From an uncultured Christensenellaceae bacterium (lineage in GTDB: Bacteria > Bacillota > Clostridia > Christensenellales > UBA3700): a stretch of 64,000 nucleotides of DNA. The notes under the pieces are model-generated. The model was not told the origin of the DNA. It saw only the letters and a list, made by a program, of their open reading frames with translations, and did not search any database. This document shows positions 25,856 to 34,514 of this stretch, in pieces. Both the position numbers and the translations under genes were made by a program. The stretch's first letter is position 1. Each line of letters starts with the position of its first letter. The DNA lies in contig CALWKW010000005.1 of NCBI GenBank assembly GCA_944381365.1, positions 90,755-154,754 on the forward strand. The letters are read 5' to 3'.

Positions 25856-25945
25856 ATTTAAGTAAGATTTGCTTTTTATTACTATTTTATTATTGTCTTA
25901 TAGTTAAAATTTGGATAATGTAGTTTAGAAAAATGTGAAATAAAG

Positions 25946-26188
25946 TTATTTTTTTATTTCAAGTATATCGTCTGCCGATATCTCGAGATAATTGCAAAGC
26001 TTTGACAATGTTATGACAGAGGGCTGAATTCTGCCCGTAAGATATTGAGAAAGTGTAGGTTTGGATATGCCGACAGCTTTTGCTATATCAGTCTTTGATT
26101 TGCCTGACAATTCAATTTCTGCTTTAAGATTGGCAGAAATTTTTGCACGAAGAATATCATTGTCAGATTGAATTTGATTCTTAGTCAT
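25946..26188 (-). CDS. Xre-family helix-turn-helix regulator
   Basis: An 80-residue protein. The HTH core is SKTDIAKAVGISKPTLSQYL, followed by SVITLSKLCNYLEISADDIL, a typical Xre/Cro domain that makes up most of the protein. There is no sensor domain, so it may respond to a partner or act constitutively. It is divergent from a plus-strand promoter with a palindrome in its spacer (26227-26245), which also abuts this gene's own -35 box; autoregulation is likely. No Shine-Dalgarno site is evident before its ATG. Confidence 0.85.
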   Translation of the reverse strand: MTKNQIQSDNDILRAKISANLKAEIELSGKSKTDIAKAVGISKPTLSQYLTGRIQPSVITLSKLCNYLEISADDILEIKK

Positions 26189-26221
26189 AATTTTATTATA
26201 TGTATAATTAGTTTAAATTAG

Positions 26222-26250
26222 TTGACAATTAGGTAATACCTAATTATAAT
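26222..26250 (+). promoter_or_regulatory. Promoter with embedded palindromic operator
   Basis: TTGACA at 26222, 17 bp, TATAAT at 26245. The spacer holds the perfect palindrome AATTAGGT-AAT-ACCTAATT (26227-26245). The minus-strand Xre promoter has a TTGTCA box just beyond it, with TATACA 16 bp further on. A repressor bound here would block both promoters. Confidence 0.6.
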
Positions 26251-26256
26251 TAAATT

Positions 26257-26330
26257 AACAATAATATTACTCCATAAGAGTTTTTTGAGCAAAAAAATAT
26301 CCGTTACTCTATAACGGATATGTTTTATTT
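26257..26330 (+). ncRNA. Candidate short RNA or attenuated leader of about 70 nt
   Basis: The consensus promoter at 26222-26250 is followed after about 40 nt by a hairpin (ATATCCGTTA / TAACGGATAT, 26297-26321) and a T-rich tail, with no coding frame between. The gpmI gene has its own promoter further down. This predicts a short terminated RNA under Xre control. Not recognised as a known RNA. Confidence 0.4.
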
Positions 26331-26364
26331 ATATAGTCAATACTTCATAAGGCGGTCGTTATAC

Positions 26365-26393
26365 TTGACTATGATAGGGCTATATGCTAAAAT
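26365..26393 (+). promoter_or_regulatory. gpmI promoter with hairpin across the -10 region
   Basis: TTGACT at 26365, 17 bp, TAAAAT at 26388. An inverted repeat, GGCTATAT / ATATAGCC (26378-26399), spans the -10 region, which may be an operator. Confidence 0.55.
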
Positions 26394-26439
26394 ATAGCCG
26401 ATAAAAAATGATTTTAAGGCGAAAGCCAAAGAGGTATTT

Positions 26440-27978
26440 ATGAAATTTACAGGTTTGATTATTATGGACGGATACGGCATCAATAAGTTTGGCGAAAACA
26501 ATGCCATATCTCCTGCTACTTCTCCCGAAGTAATTGAAATATTGAAGAAATATCCTTCTACACAGCTCAATGCAAGCGGTCTTGCAGTAGGTTTACCTGA
26601 AGGTCAGATGGGCAACAGCGAAGTAGGTCACCTCAATATCGGTGCAGGCAGAGTTATTTTTCAGGATTTGCCCAAGATTAGCAAGGCTATCCAAGACGGC
26701 GATTTCTTCAAAAATCCCGCTTTGAAAGATGTAATGCAAAAGGCTAAAGATGCAAACAAGAATTTGCATGTAATGGGTCTTGTATCTGATGGCGGCGTTC
26801 ACTCTCATATTGAGCATCTTTTTGCACTTATAAAAATGGCAAAAGAAGAGGGATTGAAGCAAGTATATATTCACTGCTTTATGGACGGAAGAGATGTATC
26901 TCCCGTAAGCGGCAAAGGCTTTATACAAGAACTTTGCGATTATACTCAAAAACTCGGCTATGGCAAAATCGCTACTATAAGCGGAAGATTCTATGCTATG
27001 GACAGAGACAATATCTGGGACAGAGTGGCAAAGGCTTATGCGGCACTCGTTGACGGCGAAGGCGTGATGGAGACCAATCCCGTAGAAGCTATGCAAAACA
27101 GCTACGACAAGGGTGTGACGGATGAATTTATGCTTCCTACCGTCATTACCGAAGGCGGAAAGCCTGTCGCTACAATCGACAAGGGCGACAGCATTGTATT
27201 CTTCAACTATCGTCCCGACAGAGCAAGACAAATCACAAGAAGCTTTATTTTTGAGGACTTTACAGGCTTTGAGAGAAAGAAGGGATATCTTGCTCCCAAC
27301 TTTGTATCTTTTACGACTTACGATGCTACTTTTGAAGGCAAACTCGAGGTTGCGTTCAAAAAAGAGAAATACACAAATACTCTCGGCGAGTATCTCTCCA
27401 AGAAAGGCATTAAGCAATTCAGAATTGCAGAGACTCAAAAATACGCACATGTCACTTTCTTCTTCAATGGCGGTGTAGAAGCTCCCAATCCCAATGAGGA
27501 CAGAATACTTATAGATTCTCCCAAGATTGCTACTTTTGACAAGAAGCCCGAGATGAGTGCTTATGAAGTGTGCGACAAGGCTTGCGAGGTAATCAAGAGC
27601 GGAAAATACGATGTAATGATTCTCAACTTTGCAAACTGCGATATGGTAGGACATACAGGTGTAATGGAAGCTGCAAAGAAAGCAGTAAAAGTGACAGACG
27701 AATGTGTCAAGAAAGTGATCGATACTATACTTTCAGTAGGCGGTCAAGCTCTTCTTACCGCTGACCACGGCAACTGCGATTATATGTTTGACCCCGAGAC
27801 AAAGGCACCTTTTACGGCACATACGACAAATCCCGTACCTTTTGCAGTAATAGGAGCAGACGGCGTAAAAGGCTTGCAGGACGGCGGAAAACTCTGCGAC
27901 ATCGCACCTACCATGCTCGATATGATGGGTATAGAAATCCCTCAGGAAATGACAGGCAAGAGTTTGCTTATCAAATAA
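26440..27978 (+). CDS. gpmI: 2,3-bisphosphoglycerate-independent phosphoglycerate mutase
   Basis: A 512-residue Mn-dependent glycolytic mutase of the alkaline phosphatase superfamily that converts 3- to 2-phosphoglycerate. Signatures are IIMDGYG at the N-terminus, the phospho-accepting Ser in GQMGNSEVGHLN (about residue 61), HVMGLVSDGGVHSH, FMDGRDVSP and the late metal site LLTADHGNCD. The length is normal. The ATG follows GAGGT. Although the glycolytic pgk-tpiA pair is 0.65 kb upstream, gpmI has its own promoter, with the Xre gene and a candidate short RNA between them. Confidence 0.97.
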   Translation: MKFTGLIIMDGYGINKFGENNAISPATSPEVIEILKKYPSTQLNASGLAVGLPEGQMGNSEVGHLNIGAGRVIFQDLPKISKAIQDGDFFKNPALKDVMQKAKDANKNLHVMGLVSDGGVHSHIEHLFALIKMAKEEGLKQVYIHCFMDGRDVSPVSGKGFIQELCDYTQKLGYGKIATISGRFYAMDRDNIWDRVAKAYAALVDGEGVMETNPVEAMQNSYDKGVTDEFMLPTVITEGGKPVATIDKGDSIVFFNYRPDRARQITRSFIFEDFTGFERKKGYLAPNFVSFTTYDATFEGKLEVAFKKEKYTNTLGEYLSKKGIKQFRIAETQKYAHVTFFFNGGVEAPNPNEDRILIDSPKIATFDKKPEMSAYEVCDKACEVIKSGKYDVMILNFANCDMVGHTGVMEAAKKAVKVTDECVKKVIDTILSVGGQALLTADHGNCDYMFDPETKAPFTAHTTNPVPFAVIGADGVKGLQDGGKLCDIAPTMLDMMGIEIPQEMTGKSLLIK

Positions 27979-28002
27979 AAATCAAATACTCAAAAAAGTA
28001 CC

Positions 28003-28034
28003 AAAACGCATCTTGTAAAGATGCGTTTTTTTAT
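28003..28034 (+). terminator. gpmI terminator
   Basis: AAAACGCATCTT / AAGATGCGTTTT with T7. Confidence 0.85.
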
Positions 28035-28063
28035 TTTAAGTTTTATTTAATAATCTATATTAA

Positions 28064-28092
28064 TTGACAAGTATAAATATAGATAATATAAT
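28064..28092 (+). promoter_or_regulatory. Promoter of the zinc-ribbon membrane gene
   Basis: TTGACA at 28064, 17 bp, TATAAT at 28087. A longer reading frame that starts at this TTG is therefore not the real start. Confidence 0.8.
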
Positions 28093-28123
28093 AATATGTA
28101 CTAAAACCAGTGGGGGTATAACT

Positions 28124-30019
28124 ATGAAATGCAGTAATTGCGGTAAGCTTATTCCTGAAGAGGCTCTATTTTGTCCTTTTTGCGGACAAAAGGTAGAAAA
28201 AGTCAAAAAATGCAAAGTGTGCGGATACGAATTAAAAGAAGATTTTGCATTTTGTCCTAAGTGCGGCAGCAAGACAAACGGCACTTTGACTTGTCGCGAA
28301 TGCGGCAAAGAATTAAAAGAAGATGAATCGTTTTGCTCGGTATGCGGTACTCAGGTAAATAAATCTTCAGATACAAAAAAAGTTAATAAAAGTCAAAAGA
28401 CAAGTGCAAACATATCTTTGAGCAATTTTGCAAAAAAATTCAACAGCAAAAAACAACTTATCAACAGAATTGCTTTTTTGGTGATTGCTTCTATATTCTT
28501 GCTTTGCTCACTTTTCAGTGTGATAAGTATAGATGTGACGGATACTATAGATGAGATAAGTCCTGGAACATTTTCCGGTATGGATGTAGAAGGAAAGTTG
28601 AGCCTTGAGGTCACGACTATCGATTTGATTTACTTTTCATTCTTCACGATTGGTCTTGATGATACAAAAGCAAGGAATTATATCGGAAGCCGAGAAATAA
28701 GCAGAGAACTTGAGGATTTTGTGGATATTTTCAAGGAAAGCGGAGTAATAGAAAATGAAGACGGCAGAGTCGTCCTCACAAAAAAAGGATGCAGAAGAGT
28801 ATCGGCATTCTTATATGATTTCCCCTATCTCAATTATACTTATGCCGAGGCGGTAGCTGCAAACGAAACTCAAGGAATGTCATCAATGACGATTTATAAG
28901 ATAAGCGGATTTTTGTGCCTTGCTTATATCTTGTTCAGTCTTATAGTATTTATAGTGGCATTGGTGGGTGTTATTTCCAAAAAGGAAAGATGTTGTTTAG
29001 GGCTTACTATCACATTATTATTTATGCTCATATTGATTACAGGAATGCTTTGTACGACCTCGACAGAATATTGGAGTATGGGAAGTGCTTTTGTGGCAAC
29101 GACCATATTTGCAGTTTTGTATATAGCGTACAGAATAACAATAAAAATGCTCGATGAAAAGAAAATAGATTGGCATACACTTGCAGTAAAGGGTGTGACA
29201 TTGGTTTTGGGTATAATAATGTTGAGTATGTTCAGTGTGTCGGCGATAAATGTAGAGCTCAATCATCAGTATTATAATGATGCCGGATACAGAGATAATG
29301 TCAAGTTTGAGTATGACTTCAATCAAATGGATTTGTTTGAGCAATACTATTTGGATTATGATGAAAAGACAAGACCTGCTATACAGGACATAAGCACAGA
29401 CTTTGAATCAAAGGCAAGCTATTTTGAAGAGTTCAAAATATACAACGAAGGCGATTTGTATTTTAAAAACAATATAGGCATAAACAAATTGCTTCTCAAT
29501 ACATTTATGCACAGAAATTATATGTGGGCAATATCGATTTGCAGATTGCAGCCTATTGTGTCTATGGTGGCATTTGTATTTTCGACAATGCTTCTTTGCA
29601 GCAGTTTGGCAGGCTTGTGCGGACTCAAAGTATCCAAAAAGCTCAAATATTTTTGTCTTGTCATGATACTTATATGTGCTGTTTTGAATATAGTAGCGAC
29701 TGCTATTCTCAACGGATGTCTTGCTACCACAAATTTTATGGAAATCAATCTGAATATCGGCGAAGGTATCATAACGCAAATAGTATTTGTATTCTTAGGT
29801 TTTATCGGCTTGGGATTTACAAAGCTTTTAAAAGGCAAAACTCTTGACTTTGGAAAAAGCAAAAACAGAAATAGCGATAAACAAGGCGAAGAGATAATCC
29901 GCCGCATAGAAGTCACAGAGAATAATTCGTCCAACGAAGAAAAAATCTCACAAAATGACGAGAGCACATGCGATATATCAGAAACTCCCGATATCGTGGC
30001 AGAAAACAATTTGCAATGA
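28124..30019 (+). CDS. Zinc-ribbon multi-pass membrane protein
   Basis: A 631-residue protein starting at the ATG at 28124 after a G-rich ribosome site. The N-terminus has three consecutive zinc ribbons of the form CxNCG/CxxCG (about residues 3-24, 30-51 and 57-80). Two similar membrane modules follow, each a helix, a long extracytoplasmic region and a group of about three helices, suggesting internal duplication. The first module is homologous to the separate protein at 20968. The C-terminus is charged and cytoplasmic. Function unknown; the zinc ribbons may bind nucleic acid or proteins at the membrane. A strong promoter and terminator frame it, so it is monocistronic. Confidence 0.82.
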   Translation: MKCSNCGKLIPEEALFCPFCGQKVEKVKKCKVCGYELKEDFAFCPKCGSKTNGTLTCRECGKELKEDESFCSVCGTQVNKSSDTKKVNKSQKTSANISLSNFAKKFNSKKQLINRIAFLVIASIFLLCSLFSVISIDVTDTIDEISPGTFSGMDVEGKLSLEVTTIDLIYFSFFTIGLDDTKARNYIGSREISRELEDFVDIFKESGVIENEDGRVVLTKKGCRRVSAFLYDFPYLNYTYAEAVAANETQGMSSMTIYKISGFLCLAYILFSLIVFIVALVGVISKKERCCLGLTITLLFMLILITGMLCTTSTEYWSMGSAFVATTIFAVLYIAYRITIKMLDEKKIDWHTLAVKGVTLVLGIIMLSMFSVSAINVELNHQYYNDAGYRDNVKFEYDFNQMDLFEQYYLDYDEKTRPAIQDISTDFESKASYFEEFKIYNEGDLYFKNNIGINKLLLNTFMHRNYMWAISICRLQPIVSMVAFVFSTMLLCSSLAGLCGLKVSKKLKYFCLVMILICAVLNIVATAILNGCLATTNFMEINLNIGEGIITQIVFVFLGFIGLGFTKLLKGKTLDFGKSKNRNSDKQGEEIIRRIEVTENNSSNEEKISQNDESTCDISETPDIVAENNLQ

Positions 30020-30035
30020 TATTCGACATTACTTT

Positions 30036-30070
30036 AAAAGAAACAGAGGCTTAGTCCTCTGTTTCTTTTA
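30036..30070 (+). terminator. Terminator of the zinc-ribbon membrane gene
   Basis: AAAAGAAACAGAGG / CCTCTGTTTCTTTT. Confidence 0.85.
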
Positions 30071-30151
30071 TGTTTAAAAAGTTTTGCGATTTTTAATTTC
30101 CCAAATAAAGGTTTAATTCAATCATATAATATTATTTAAATAGCTAAGTAT

Positions 30152-30186
30152 AAAAAAAGACAGGCTATATTGCCTGTCTTTTTGAT
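30152..30186 (-). terminator. Terminator of the nahK-galE-dehydratase operon
   Basis: AAAAAAAGACAGGC / GCCTGTCTTTTTG; the T tract is on the minus strand as well as the plus, so it works in the minus direction for the operon. Confidence 0.8.
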
Positions 30187-30195
30187 TTGAATAAT

Positions 30196-32178
30196 TTATT
30201 TTGCCTGAACTTCTTTTTTGTATTTTTCGGCTTGTTGTTGGATTTTCTTAAGATATGCCTCATCGTGGTGGAAGGTAGGCACGAGAATTTTGAGCTGATC
30301 TACTACGGCTTGCTTGTCATTGGTCATGCAAATCTTTCTCATCTTTTCAAGTTCTTTAGAGAATTTGTCTATATCGATTTTTACCTGATGACCTATGAAT
30401 ATCTTCTCGTTTGCCGTCTTCTGAAGTCCTTCCTCATTCATGAGCAATTCTTCATAAAGCTTTTCACCGGGGCGTAGACCTGTAAATACGATGTCGATAT
30501 CCTTATAAGGCTTATAGCCTGTGAGTGTGATAAGGTTTTCTGCAAGGGTAAGAATTTTGACTTGCTGCCCCATATCGAGCACGAAGATTTCGCCGCCGTG
30601 AGCAAATGTGCCTGCCTGCAAAACTAGGCTTACTGCTTCAGGGATTGTCATAAAGTATCTTATGATGTCGGGATGAGTGACAGTGACGGGACCGCCGTTT
30701 GCGATTTGCTCTTTGAAGAGAGGAATTACTGAGCCGTTGCTTCCGAGTACATTACCGAATCTTACGGCAGCAAATTCTGTCTTGGAGCCTTTTTGAGCCA
30801 TCATCTGTACTATCTCTTCACAACAACGCTTTGTAGCACCCATGACATTGGTAGGATTTACTGCCTTGTCGGTGGAAATCATGATAAACTTCTGAACATT
30901 GTGTTTGTCAGCGAGCAAAGCTACATTGTATGTGCCGAAGATATTGTTTTTTACAGCTTCTTCAGGTACTGTCTCCATAAGAGGCACATGTTTGTGTGCG
31001 GCTGCGTGGAAGATAATCTGAGGTCTGAACTCGGCAAACAGCTCGTCCATTTTGTCATAGTCTTTGACATCCACAATCTCTACATGCAGGTCATAATCCG
31101 CACCGTAAGTACGCAAAAGTTCTTGTTGAATATTATAAGCACAGTTTTCGTATACATCCACGATAATGATACGGCGAGGCTTGTATTTGGAAATCTGACG
31201 ACAAAGCTCAGAGCCTATCGAGCCACCGCCACCCGTAACCATAACTACTTTGTCGTAGATATAGCTTGCCACACCCACATCGTCAAAGGTAATTTGTTGA
31301 CGACCGAGTAGGTCAGAGATATTGATATCACGCATCTGTTTTGTGATATTGACATTGGCAATCATCTCGCTGATATAAGGCAATACTTTGACTTGACACT
31401 TCGTAGCATTGCAATCCGTGAGTATCTTTTGTCTTTTTTCGCCGCCCAATGAGGGAATAGCAAAGATAATGGTATCGATTGCGTATTTCTGAACGCAAGT
31501 GGCAATATCTTTGGTGGTACCTACTACTTCTACATCGCCGACAATTCTTCCGAGCTTGTCAGGGTCGTCATCGACAAGGCAAATAGGGTTGTAGATACTA
31601 TCCTGACGGGACAATTCGTCAAGGATTGTGCTTGCCGTATATCCTGCACCGATAATCATGGTACGCTTTCTCTGAGTTACTTCGAGTTTGTCTCTTTGTT
31701 TTGCATAGATAAACTCATAAATCATTCTTGTGATGATAATCGTGACAGTAGAGAAAAATCCGAGCATGATGTATGCGGGATAAATAACTTGTTTCAAAGG
31801 TCCGTTGCCGACATTCTGGGTACCTTCGATGTTGATAAGTCCCATAAGTTGGTCAAGGATGGAGAATACGATAGTTGCTACCGTACAAGCTCCTACTATA
31901 CGCAGATAATCTCTGCCTCTTGCATATCTCCATACGACTTTGAATACTCTGAACGCCCAGAAAGCAAGGAAAAAGCAGAGCATGGCAAACGGAAGGCTTA
32001 TAAAAGCTCCGTTGATAACTTTTATGAGTTCTGTGCCTTGTTGGTTGAGGTAAGCTTGAGAGAGTACGACAGCAGCCATAAGGCTTATGCATACAATAAT
32101 CAAGTCTACCGCAAGAATTCCCCATTCTCTTAAAGTACGAATGGAAAAAGAATTTGTCTTAAGTTTTGGTTTTTTCAT
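30196..32178 (-). CDS. Membrane UDP-N-acetylhexosamine 4,6-dehydratase (CapD/EpsC/WbpM type)
   Basis: A 660-residue enzyme: about four membrane helices (residues 15-160), a CoA-binding-like Rossmann domain with MIIGAGYTAS and FAIPSLGG, then an SDR dehydratase domain opening with MVTGGGGSIGSELCRQ (about residue 312). The active-site segment ISTDKAVNPTNVMGATKR has Met where classical SDRs have Tyr, as in WbpM/PglF-type 4,6-dehydratases. It makes UDP-4-keto-6-deoxy sugars for surface glycans. It is the last gene of an operon with nahK and galE (15 bp after galE), suggesting that salvaged N-acetylhexosamine becomes UDP-sugar for envelope glycan. Confidence 0.9.
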   Translation of the reverse strand: MKKPKLKTNSFSIRTLREWGILAVDLIIVCISLMAAVVLSQAYLNQQGTELIKVINGAFISLPFAMLCFFLAFWAFRVFKVVWRYARGRDYLRIVGACTVATIVFSILDQLMGLINIEGTQNVGNGPLKQVIYPAYIMLGFFSTVTIIITRMIYEFIYAKQRDKLEVTQRKRTMIIGAGYTASTILDELSRQDSIYNPICLVDDDPDKLGRIVGDVEVVGTTKDIATCVQKYAIDTIIFAIPSLGGEKRQKILTDCNATKCQVKVLPYISEMIANVNITKQMRDINISDLLGRQQITFDDVGVASYIYDKVVMVTGGGGSIGSELCRQISKYKPRRIIIVDVYENCAYNIQQELLRTYGADYDLHVEIVDVKDYDKMDELFAEFRPQIIFHAAAHKHVPLMETVPEEAVKNNIFGTYNVALLADKHNVQKFIMISTDKAVNPTNVMGATKRCCEEIVQMMAQKGSKTEFAAVRFGNVLGSNGSVIPLFKEQIANGGPVTVTHPDIIRYFMTIPEAVSLVLQAGTFAHGGEIFVLDMGQQVKILTLAENLITLTGYKPYKDIDIVFTGLRPGEKLYEELLMNEEGLQKTANEKIFIGHQVKIDIDKFSKELEKMRKICMTNDKQAVVDQLKILVPTFHHDEAYLKKIQQQAEKYKKEVQAK

Positions 32179-32193
32179 TTAAAACTCCAAAAA

Positions 32194-33207
32194 TCAGTCG
32201 CCGTAGCCGTTGGGATTTTTACTTTGCCATCTCCAGCTGTCTTCGCACATTCTCTGGAGGTCATATTTGCATTCGAAGCCGAGTTCTTTTTTTGCCAAAG
32301 AAGGATCTGCATAGCATTCTGCGATATCGCCGCTTCTTCTGGGAGCGATGACATAAGGGATTTTTCTTCCGCTTGCTTTTTCAAAAGCATGAACCATATC
32401 GAGTACGCTATAACCTTTTCCCGTGCCGAGGTTGTAAGTCACAAGACCGCTGCCCGTAGCAAGTTTTTTGAGGGCGAGAATATGTCCGTGAGCAAGGTCA
32501 ACTACATGGATATAATCTCTTACGCCTGTACCGTCATGAGTGGGGTAGTCATCGCCGAATACATTAAGCTGTTTGAGCTTGCCGATAGCTACCTGAGTGA
32601 TATAGGGCATAAGGTTGTTGGGAATGCCGTTGGGGTCTTCGCCGATAAGTCCGCTTTCGTGAGCACCGATAGGGTTGAAGTATCTCAAAAGAGCGATATT
32701 AAAAGTATTGTCAGCCTTGTAGATATCTCTCAAAATGTTCTCAATCATAAGTTTTGTAGAGCCGTAAGGGTTTGTGGTAGAAAGAGGGAAATCCTCTCTT
32801 ATCGGTACGCTCTTGGGCTGACCGTATACGGTAGCGGATGAAGAGAATACAAGGTTTTTACAGCCGAATTCTCTCATTACTTGCACGAGATTGAGAGTGC
32901 TGATAAGGTTGTTTTGATAGTATTCAAGAGGCTTTTGGCAGGATTCTCCCACAGCCTTAAGACCTGCGAAGTGAATACAAGAATCTATGTTTTCTTTTTT
33001 GAATATTTCTCTCAATTTTTGGATATCGCAGATATCGCAAAGATAAAATTTGATTTTTTTGCCTGTGATTTGTTCTACTCTCTCAACAGCGATTTTTTTG
33101 CTGTTGCAAAGATTGTCGGCTACTACTACATCATAGCCGTTTTCAATCAAGTCTATTACTGTATGGCTGCCGATATATCCGGCACCTCCTGTTACTAAAA
33201 CGCTCAT
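32194..33207 (-). CDS. galE: UDP-glucose/UDP-N-acetylglucosamine 4-epimerase
   Basis: A 337-residue SDR epimerase with [10 protein letters not shown] at the N-terminus, catalytic Tyr and Lys in NPYGSTKLM (about residue 149), and the typical RYFNPIGAH and [10 protein letters not shown] segments. It interconverts UDP-Glc and UDP-Gal; GalE enzymes of the lacto-N-biose pathway also use UDP-GlcNAc/UDP-GalNAc. It lies between nahK and the dehydratase gene in one minus-strand operon, so a role in UDP-GlcNAc/UDP-GalNAc supply is plausible. The ATG follows an AAGGAG site. Confidence 0.95.
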   Translation of the reverse strand: MSVLVTGGAGYIGSHTVIDLIENGYDVVVADNLCNSKKIAVERVEQITGKKIKFYLCDICDIQKLREIFKKENIDSCIHFAGLKAVGESCQKPLEYYQNNLISTLNLVQVMREFGCKNLVFSSSATVYGQPKSVPIREDFPLSTTNPYGSTKLMIENILRDIYKADNTFNIALLRYFNPIGAHESGLIGEDPNGIPNNLMPYITQVAIGKLKQLNVFGDDYPTHDGTGVRDYIHVVDLAHGHILALKKLATGSGLVTYNLGTGKGYSVLDMVHAFEKASGRKIPYVIAPRRSGDIAECYADPSLAKKELGFECKYDLQRMCEDSWRWQSKNPNGYGD

Positions 33208-33225
33208 AAATCTAAGCTCCTTTAA

Positions 33226-34308
33226 TTATATTTTGCAATTTTTTGCAATTTTTATCATTTCATTGCTTGCTTTTTCCATACACTCAACGAGTTTGAATTG
33301 CGTATGGCATCTTACAAGGTTGTGCTCGGGGTATTTTGTCTTAAAATACAAGTCTCCGTCAAGATAATCCGTAAGGAATCTCGTACCGCATTCCAAAGTC
33401 ATCATGATAGAACCGATATGAAGCATATTGATTTCTTTCTGAGTGATTTTGTCGCCAATACCTCTCAAAAAGCCTGTGCAGTATGACTTATAAAGCTCGA
33501 TATCGAAATTGACTTTTGACAAATCGGGTTCATCCTCGAGAGCGGTGTTGCAACCGAATCTTATGGAGTCGCCGAAGTCATACAAAAGACTTCCGGGCAT
33601 AATGGTGTCCAAATCTATTATGCAAATAGCTTTGCCTGATGTTTTGTCGATAAGGACATTGTTGAGTTTTGTATCGTTGTGGGTGACTCTCAAAGGTATT
33701 TCTTTGTTGTTGAGAGCATTGACAATCAAAGACATAAAATCTTTGCGTTTTTTGACAAATTCTATCTCTTCTTTTACATTATCTCTTCTGCCGCTCTTGT
33801 TTTCTTCTACGGCGGTGAGGAATTTTTGATATCTGTCCACGGTATTGTGGAAGTCGGGTATGACTTCGCACAAAGTAGAAGCATCGAAGCTGTCGAGTCT
33901 TGCTATAAACTTGCCGAAAGCTTCGCCAGTATTTTCAAATATAGCGGGGGTGTCGATAATCTGATATACGATAGTGTCGGGCACAAAAATATATGCACGC
34001 CAACAGTCATCGTTTACCACCACATAATGTTTGTTGTCCTTGGTGGGGATGAGGGTGAGACATTCTCTTGTGACATCTCCGCCTTCTTTAGTGATTATAT
34101 CCGACAAAAAAGCCGAGACCTTTTGAATGTTGTCCATAAGGCCTTGATAATTTTTGAAAATTTTGGTATTGAGTCTTTGGAGAATATAACTTGTTTTGCC
34201 ATCGGTGGAGACCAAATATGTATCGTTGATATGTCCGTCTCCGTAAGGCTCGATTGAGATGATGTTTCCCTCAAAATCAAATAATCGAGCAATCTTGTAA
34301 GTATCCAT
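33226..34308 (-). CDS. nahK: N-acetylhexosamine 1-kinase-like phosphotransferase
   Basis: A 360-residue APH-fold sugar kinase. The start is the ATG at 34308 after AAGGAAGAAAT; a longer upstream frame is not needed. Kinase motifs are HNDTKLNNVL (catalytic loop) and CIIDLDTIMPG (metal-binding), then YDFGDSIRFG; the N-terminus has GDGHINDTY and YILQRLN. The length equals that of the B. longum NahK as I remember it. NahK phosphorylates GlcNAc/GalNAc at C1 to feed UDP-sugar synthesis. galE follows after 18 bp. No lnpA/lacto-N-biose phosphorylase or uridylyltransferase is in the window, so the pathway is incomplete here. Confidence 0.85.
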   Translation of the reverse strand: MDTYKIARLFDFEGNIISIEPYGDGHINDTYLVSTDGKTSYILQRLNTKIFKNYQGLMDNIQKVSAFLSDIITKEGGDVTRECLTLIPTKDNKHYVVVNDDCWRAYIFVPDTIVYQIIDTPAIFENTGEAFGKFIARLDSFDASTLCEVIPDFHNTVDRYQKFLTAVEENKSGRRDNVKEEIEFVKKRKDFMSLIVNALNNKEIPLRVTHNDTKLNNVLIDKTSGKAICIIDLDTIMPGSLLYDFGDSIRFGCNTALEDEPDLSKVNFDIELYKSYCTGFLRGIGDKITQKEINMLHIGSIMMTLECGTRFLTDYLDGDLYFKTKYPEHNLVRCHTQFKLVECMEKASNEMIKIAKNCKI

Positions 34309-34424
34309 ATTTCTTCCTTGATAAGCGTATTGACAGCACAAGCCGTCCGGTTTTGTATGTATTATTTATTATATTATCTTGTGCGTATATTAAGCACACA
34401 AATTGAGATTTGTACAGCACAATC

Positions 34425-34441
34425 GTTTGTACTCTACAAAC
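34425..34441. promoter_or_regulatory. Palindrome upstream of nahK, possible operator
   Basis: GTTTGTA-CTC-TACAAAC is a perfect inverted repeat about 117 bp upstream of the nahK start. A nearby imperfect repeat, TTGTGC / GCACAA, is at about 34379-34401. A sugar-responsive regulator may bind here. Confidence 0.4.
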
Positions 34442-34474
34442 CCCAATTATTTGGCAATCTTTATAAAATATCTA

Positions 34475-34505
34475 TGCGTACACACGCATAATGCGTGTGT
34501 ACGCA
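34475..34505 (-). terminator. Long perfect hairpin after the lipoprotein gene
   Basis: Arms TGCGTACACACGCA (34475-34488) and TGCGTGTGTACGCA (34492-34505), 14 bp perfect, loop TAA. It lies just past the stop of the minus-strand lipoprotein gene; the T tract is weak, but the stem is strong. Confidence 0.6.
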
Positions 34506-34514
34506 AAACAAGTA

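Noticed and set aside
28064..28123. TTG start extending the zinc-ribbon membrane protein
   Set aside because: The TTG is the -35 TTGACA of a perfect promoter; the ATG at 28124 has a G-rich ribosome site.
30793..31311. A 172-codon plus-strand frame opposite the dehydratase gene
   Set aside because: Antisense shadow of a well-supported enzyme.
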